Positions 57,540 to 64,000 of a stretch of 64,000 bases of DNA are shown piece by piece. The stretch is from Rhodamnia argentea (lineage: Eukaryota > Streptophyta > Magnoliopsida > Myrtales > Myrtaceae), in NCBI RefSeq assembly GCF_020921035.1, contig NC_063160.1, forward strand, positions 16,891,095-16,955,094, given 5' to 3'. How positions within the stretch are numbered: the stretch's first letter is position 1; every line of letters starts with the position of its first letter. Below the pieces are notes generated by a model, which did no database searches, was not told the DNA's origin, and saw only the letters and a program-made list of their open reading frames with translations. A program made the position numbers and the translations under genes.

Positions 57540-60500
57540 ATGAAAGCAATGTTAGTTCCCCAGTGTCACCACCACCACCACTCGCCATTACCATTCCCGC
57601 CACGAACCCTAGCTCCTCCCCATTCGCCATTCCCTGAATCTCCATTCTTCAGAACCCCTCGAGCTTCCACCAGACTCCAACCTCGGTTCTCCGCCCCCCG
57701 GAGCGAGGCCGTCCCTCAATCCGCCATCCAGCGCATCGCCGAGAAGCTCCGTAGCCTCGGCTTCAAGGAAGACGACGATGGCGGGGATGGAGGCGGTGGT
57801 CCGGTGCCGAAATCCTCTCCTACCTCTGCCGGCGAAATCTTCGTCCCCTTGCCGAAGCGACTGCCCAAGTACCGCGTCGGCCACACGATCGACACGAGCT
57901 GGAGCACGCCCGAGAATCCCGTTCCCGAACCCGGCTCAGGCGGCTTCGTGGAGAGGTACGGCGAGTTGAGGCGGAAAGCGAGGAAGGAGAGGGAATTGGA
58001 GAGGGAGAAGAGGAGAAGGGAAGAGAAGGCGGCAGGGGCGCCGACGCTGGCGGAGCTGAGGCTGTCGGAGGAGGAGCTGAGAAGGTTGAGGGAGGTTGGG
58101 GTGAAGTTGAAGAAAAGGTTAAAGATTGGGAAGGCGGGGATCACGGAGGGGATTGTGAATGGTATTCATGAGAGGTGGAGGACGGCGGAGGTGGTTAAGA
58201 TCACGTGCGAGGACTTGTGTAGGATGAACATGAAGCGGACGCATGATCTTTTGGAGGTATGATTAGGTTTGAGCGTTCTTCTTTGTTGGAATTGTTTATT
58301 GTCGAATAGTTGTGTAACCTGTTCGAGGTAAGAAGCTTAGCTACATCAGTATTTAGTGTTAGAAGAGCAAGTCTGTTGATTTTGAGGCTCTGTTAGAAAT
58401 CTTTTTGTTTATCAATTGGGGAAGAGCGCCTTCTTTGACAGGAGAATCAAACCATCCGGTAAACCTGCCGTCATTATGCCCTTCGTAAGCTTACAAAACA
58501 GACGTTGGATTATGCTTATTTTAGAGTGCTTTGGACATTTTGATCCGATCACAATATCAAGTTCCACTTTAGTGCTGCATTTCTTTCTCTAGATTTCAAC
58601 AGTCTAAAATTTTTATACAACCTTGACATCTTCAGAGGAAAACTGGGGGTCTGGTAGTTTGGAGATCTGGCAGTAACATAGTTTTATATAGAGGGGCTGA
58701 TTACAAGTATCCTTACTTCCTGGCTGATGATAGCCTAGCAAGTGGCCCTAGCATGCCGATAGATCACGATGGATGCGATGAGCAAGAGAATGATGGGGTA
58801 GAAGCTGCTCAACCAAGTATTGCAAACAAATCTGGTCATCCAACCTTGATACATGGTGTGGGTTCTCCAGATAAAGTACGTTTCCAGTTGCCAGGTGAGC
58901 TAGAACTTGCTGAAGAAGCTGAGAAATTGTTAGATGGACTGGGTCCGCGCTTTGCTGATTGGTGGGGATATGAACCTCTACCTGTGGATGCGGATCTTCT
59001 GCCTGCTGTTGTTCCTGGCTACAGAAGGCCCTTCCGCCTTCTTCCTTATGGAGTCAACCCTAAACTGACAAATGATGAAATGACCATATTAAGGAGACTT
59101 AGTAGACCATTGCCATGCCAGTTTGCATTGGGTAAGCTTTAATTTTGATCAAATGGCTGACATGACTGTCTCGTATTGACCTGCTTGTTCTGCATTTGAC
59201 AGGTAGAAATAGGAATCTCCAAGGATTAGCTGCTTCCATTGTTAAGTTGTGGGAGAAATGCGAGATTGCAAAGATTGCTGTGAAGAGAGGAGTGCAAAAC
59301 ACAAATAGTGAGATGATGGCAGAAGAATTGAGGGTCAGACCTCCTTAAACATATGTTACAGATTTTAACTTTTTTTCCCTTCTAAGTGAAAAAATTAGGG
59401 TGCAGAGATCTCTTTTATCAGAAGGAATATGAAGAAACTTATTAGAGCAAATTTTATACGCTTCTTTTTGCCCAGTTATCTGATTTCATTTAGATGATCT
59501 CTAAGCTGTTTTTAAATTCAATCAGTAGAAAGTATTCTTTCACGCATTTAGTGCAAAAAGTAGTTGATCTCTTGATAGTGCTCCACATTAGCGGTTCTGG
59601 GGATTTCCCCTAGAAATTTTTTGTTTGACCAGAACAGGCATCTATTAACTCAAAATCTCTTATTCCAGTGGCTAACTGGAGGGACGCTGCTTGCCCGGGA
59701 CAGGGAATTTATTGTTTTGTACAGAGGGAAGGATTACTTGCCTCCTGTGGTTTCATCTGCAATAGAAGAGCGAAGGAAATGTGGAATGGGGATGGAGAAA
59801 GCAGCTGAATCTCGACATGGTTTGCACTTGTCTGCATTTGGAGCTGAGAATGCTGATATTGATAAGCAAAGAAGGATTCCTCCCTCTGAAGAAAAGAAGC
59901 CTGTTTCAGTTGAGGGAGTTATTAGGACGACTGGCATCAAGTTGTCCCTGGTATTTCTTTTTTAGCTTCTGTGTCTGAGTATGCATTAACTTATCTGTCT
60001 GCCTAGAGGCTTATCATTTTCTATGATAGGCTTTAGAGAAGAAAGCCAAGGCAGAGAAACTTCTAACTGAACTTGAGAATTCGGAGAACCCTGAACAACC
60101 TGATGTGGATAAAGAGGGCATAACACAAGAAGAAAGATACATGCTAAGGAAGGTTGGCTTGAGAATGAAGCCTTTCTTACTTTTGGGTGCGTTCTGTAAC
60201 TTACATTGTCTTGTCTTGTCTCTCTAGCATGTGGTTTTGCTCTCTCATGAGAATTAAAATGTTTGTCTTTTCTTAAATCTACACTTTCAATGGAAAGGAT
60301 TTCATATGCCATTACTTCTTTTTTTGTCCAGGTAGACGGGGCGTATATGACGGGACAGTTGAAAACATGCATCTTCACTGGAAATATAGGGAACTTGTTA
60401 AAATAATTTGTAAAGAGAAAAGGATTGAAACTGTTCATCAAATAGCCCAGACCTTAGAGGCAGAAAGTGGTGGGATACTGGTAGCAGTAGAGAGAGTGAG

Positions 60501-63496
60501 TAAAGGATACGCGATCATAGTATATCGTGGAAAAAATTATGAACGACCAGCTTGTATAAGGCCAAGCACACTTCTAAATAAAAAAGCAGCAATGAAACAT
60601 TCCTTAGAGGCTCAACGGCGTGAGGTAAAGCTAACATCTCTCTCTTTGCAATCATGTAAATGCCAGAAGTTGCATAATATTTTCCAGAGCCTCTCCTTGG
60701 TTTGTTCTTCCTTTTTCATTTCATTTTGATGTTATATACAAATACTTACTTATTTCCTGTTCTTGTTCTGCAGTCTTTGAAACTTCATGTGTTGAAGCTT
60801 TCTGAGAACATAGGTCAGCTGAAACGTCAGTTGGTGAGTGATACTATTTTCCCTTCTTGCAATCAGGTTAACAATATTGAGTTACAAGATAAGATGTTTT
60901 GTTTGCCAGGATATAGACAAGGAAAGGAGTGACATGCATTCATTGGACGGATTGATTTCTCCGCTGGTACATTGGTTTTTTTTTTCATTGTCCTGATAAT
61001 ACTATGTAGTTTTTTATACCGCATTCATTTCTGTTGGATTCAGGTGACAGGGGAAATTGCTCCTATGAAAACATTAGATTCTTTGGAGCTCAGATGGTGC
61101 ACTTGACTTAGCATTCAACTCTCTTCCTGGAGTTTCTGTTTCTAACGAGGAGCACATGGAGGTACTTTTTGCACCCATAAAATGCTTGAAAGTGGCTGCT
61201 GCTTTTTTATGTTATGCAATGATACTGTGTTAGCTTCTGAGATTAGAGTTGAAACGTGCAACAAATGAAAGTAAACCCTTTGATTGGATCCTGTGTCCTA
61301 GTATTGCTGATATTACTGGTCTGGGGTCATAGGATTTAGAATGAAATCTTGAAACTCCATCCCTCTAATGTCTGCAACACATGGATTCCTGATAACTGAA
61401 GAAACCATTTGGAATGTAAGGACACGTATGCTTTGTTTGAAAGATTTTCTCTCTTTTGGAAGGAGAGGAGAAAGAGAGAGTGAGGGGTTTGGGGGGGTTG
61501 TGTGTGTGTGTTAGTAAAGGTTGGGGAGCAGAAATGTTGAGGAGAATTTGAAATTTCTCTCACAAGAATTGTAAAATTTTGTCGTGACTTTTTACGTCAC
61601 CTTTCCTCCTCCCCTCCCCATCTTCGAAACAAAGCTTAGAATGCCAACTAAGGCAGACCTCTGTTTTGAAACTTAAAGGCTTAAAAGTTATGTTAGGCTG
61701 TTATTCACCATAATTATGGTGTTTGTGGATCTGCCTCTGATTTGACAGGAGGAAATAGAAAAGCAGCATGTTTAACTTCTTTTGCCCTGTCACTGTCAGT
61801 TTGATAGTCTATTTACTATCTTAATGTGCATCATTAATATTGATCTTCAAGTCTGATTGAAGCAATCATGTGATGAAAATCTGGTGAACTTGTAGGAAAT
61901 AATATGGGTTAAGATGGATTTTGGGATGTGTTTTGCACAATACAGGCCTGCATCAGCCTCCTTTTAAATTAAGAAAATTGCTGTCTACGTTTGTGTCATT
62001 ATCATGTTGCAACAGAGCACAATGAGAAGTTAGATTGTTAACTTTAATGGATCTCATCGGTGTGGGGATACTTATGGAGATACCATGTGAAAATTTTCTG
62101 TTAGGCTAGAGGTGACCAAGGAAATGATTCAGCTTCCATAAGCACTAGCAATGGGGCGGATCCTTCATTGCTCGAAATACCATCTAGACAGGAGGATGAG
62201 CTGACTGGATTCTCAGTAAACAACAGCTATGGAGATTCTGGGAAAATCAAACCTGAGATGTTGGATAAATCAGCACATGGAGATTCTCACTGGAGTGTTT
62301 CTATGCAAAGACACAATGAAGGTGACTTAGAGCCCAGTGAAAAGTTAATGGAAAACTATTGCATTGATTGTCTGTTATAATCTCATCTGTGTACTTGCTG
62401 ATCTAATATAGGCTGTGGATCTCAGTCAAAGCAAAGAATATCTAACCATATTGATTCTGAGCATCATGTCTGTGATACCAAGACAGTGGAATTATCCAAG
62501 ACATCTGTCCCAGTGGGTGATAATAAACAAGAAACATCAGTGGAGATGCCTATGAGTCGGATACATCTTTCCAACAAGGAGAGGCTTCTTCTACGTAAGC
62601 AAGCCCTCAGGATGAGAAAACGTCCAGTGCTGGCAGTAGGTATTCTACTTGGCATTCCTGTAGATATTAAACTAAATTGTTTTCATGCCGGGTATGCTCT
62701 ATTGCAGTTGTTATCATTTTACATCTTGCTAATCAAGGTTAGAAAGTGTTTTACTGCAGCTGTTAAGTATTTTACTACTTATCCTTCAGTTTCCGAACTG
62801 TTTGAAGCTTGGTTCCTTCTAATTGTTATATACACGACACATGGTATGTCACATGCTTGTAGTATATGAAAACAAACAATTAAGGAGTTTTTGTAAGTTA
62901 TGTTGTCTATTGTAATTTATTTCAAATCAGGCTACAGCTCATAGCATTTAGCTCTGGGTTATCAAACCTGATGGAGTCATTTCTTTTTTATGTTTTCCGA
63001 ATTTGTTTTGTCAATGATATTGCTGTCATTTTTTTCAGGGAGAAGCAACATTGTGAGCGGTGTAGCCAAAACGATTAAGATGCATTTTCAGAAGCACCCT
63101 CTAGCTATAGTTAATCTAAAGGGAAGAGCTAAAGGGACATCAATCCAGGAGCTGGTTTTCAAGCTGGAGGTCTGTGGAGCAAGCCCTTTGATCTCCCTTT
63201 TTGTCTTATCTCAGACTTAGCTTATAATTAAGTAGCTCACTCACGATTGTTATTCTGTGTTATTACAGCAAGCCACAGGTGCCATTCTCATCTCTCAGGA
63301 GCCAAATAAGGTCATACTTTATCGTGGTTGGGGAGCTGATGTGGAATCGAGCTTTTCTCACAACAAAGGGAGGGAAGCGAGTAAATTTTCGGAGAAGTTG
63401 GGGCAACCTCACCCTCTTGTATCACCTGAGCTTATGGCAGCCATCAAACTTGAATGTGGATTGCCGTCCAACCATGAGGAAAGGGCGATTCCATAG
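57540..63496 (+). CDS. CFM2: CRM-domain group I/II intron splicing factor, CFM2-like
   Basis: CFM2 is a chloroplast RNA-binding protein that helps splice plastid group II introns and the trnL group I intron. Thirteen exons: 57540-58256, 58636-59131, 59203-59333, 59669-59950, 60030-60186, 60332-60624, 60774-60833, 60910-60966, 61044-61161, 62105-62321, 62412-62639, 63039-63169 and 63269-63496. Expected product about 1037 residues. A Ser/Pro/His-rich N-terminus suits a plastid transit peptide. Four CRM domains are seen: CRM1 ([15 protein letters not shown] to VLYRGADY), CRM2 ([16 protein letters not shown] to [10 protein letters not shown]), CRM3 ([20 protein letters not shown] to VYRGKNY) and CRM4 ([19 protein letters not shown] to VILYRGWG). 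Four domains point to CFM2 rather than CFM3 or CRS1. Exon 9 has 118 bases where a multiple of three is needed: [11 protein letters not shown]-stop reads in one frame and [20 protein letters not shown] in the next (shift near 61087-61100). The rest is clean, so a sequence error is as likely as a real break. Confidence 0.9.
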
Positions 63497-64000
63497 AGTG
63501 GAACTTCTCTTGAAGGTATTTCCATTGTCTATTATGTCTGATCAATGGCATTTTACAGCAAATTAGCTGAGCATTGGCTCATCTTCCATCTGGTCACGGA
63601 GCCAAAGTTTTGAGGAATCGGATGGATCTTCAAGACAATCTTATTCAGAGATTTTTTTTTTGGACGGAATCTTATTCAGAGATTCAATCTGTGGGAATTT
63701 GCCAACTAGGGCATATCACGCAAATTGATGATCCCTAGGTGCAGTCATGTTGCTATTGCTGATTGCTGACCTTAACTATGCGCGATTATCACCTGTTCTA
63801 CACTTTGCCTCTGATTGTAAGGTTGACCAAGTGAGTGCACAAATGCCAGAATCACACAGGTTACTGAGGTTTTCTTGGTCTTCCATCTACATGTGATTTC
63901 TCCAAATTTCCAGGCCAAGCTAAGAGAAGCAAATGATCCGATGTCTGTTTCGCTGCTTATGTGGGTGATGGGTGGAAATATCAAGCAGGGTCAAGCTGGC
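63497..64000. other. 3' flank of the CFM2-like gene
   Basis: Non-coding as far as seen; it contains the small retroposon footprint at 63637. Confidence 0.4.
63637..63684. mobile_element. ultra-short poly(A) retroposon footprint
   Basis: AATCTTATTCAGAGATT is repeated perfectly (63637-63653 and 63668-63684) around 14 bases: eight T and GGACGG, or CCGTCC plus poly(A) on the other strand. A 17-bp duplication with a poly(A) tail is the signature of LINE-type target-primed integration. Confidence 0.65.

Overview
The window is plant nuclear DNA. It has intron-rich genes with GT-AG junctions, plant-only families (GATL glycosyltransferase, CFM-type CRM splicing factor, MDR-type ABCB transporter, plant matrix metalloproteinases, DEL-type atypical E2F) and many AT-rich miniature inverted-repeat elements. 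A woody eudicot is likely. The fold-back elements resemble those of Myrtales, but that placement is a weak inference.

Layout. 2.2-6.8 kb (+): a complete seven-exon ABCB transporter. 9.2-18.2 kb (+): a complete 22-exon SIN3-like corepressor. 19-20.1 kb: two fold-back elements, one with a perfect 10-bp target-site duplication. 21.4-23.5 kb: a broken, intron-bearing duplicate of the 3' part of the SIN3 gene. 24.8-25.9 kb (+): a single-exon GATL gene preceded by three clustered G-boxes. 26.9-29.6 kb (-): an 11-exon DEL/E2Fe-like repressor with a tandemly duplicated splice acceptor. 30.7-32.2 kb: two copies of a decayed LINE-type RNase H region. 33.0-37.3 kb (-): a 15-exon KONJAC-type GDP-mannose pyrophosphorylase-like gene with two apparent one-base shifts. 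38.3-55.5 kb (-): five matrix metalloproteinase copies, of which only the third is open. They share repeated 5' and 3' flanks, and an SRP19 gene (52.4-53.2 kb, -) sits between copies 4 and 5. 57.5-63.5 kb (+): a CFM2-like protein with four CRM domains and one apparent frameshift.

The single-copy genes are unrelated housekeeping or regulatory loci: transport, chromatin repression, pectin or xylan synthesis, cell-cycle control, nucleotide sugar supply, protein targeting and chloroplast intron splicing. Nothing suggests they act as a cluster. The one local family is the metalloproteinase array, a birth-and-death cluster in which coding copies, promoters and spacers have duplicated and decayed at different rates.

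Exon limits were set by hand from splice signals, reading phase and recalled family sequences. All phases close exactly for ABCB, SIN3, DEL, GATL and SRP19. No alignment or expression data were available.
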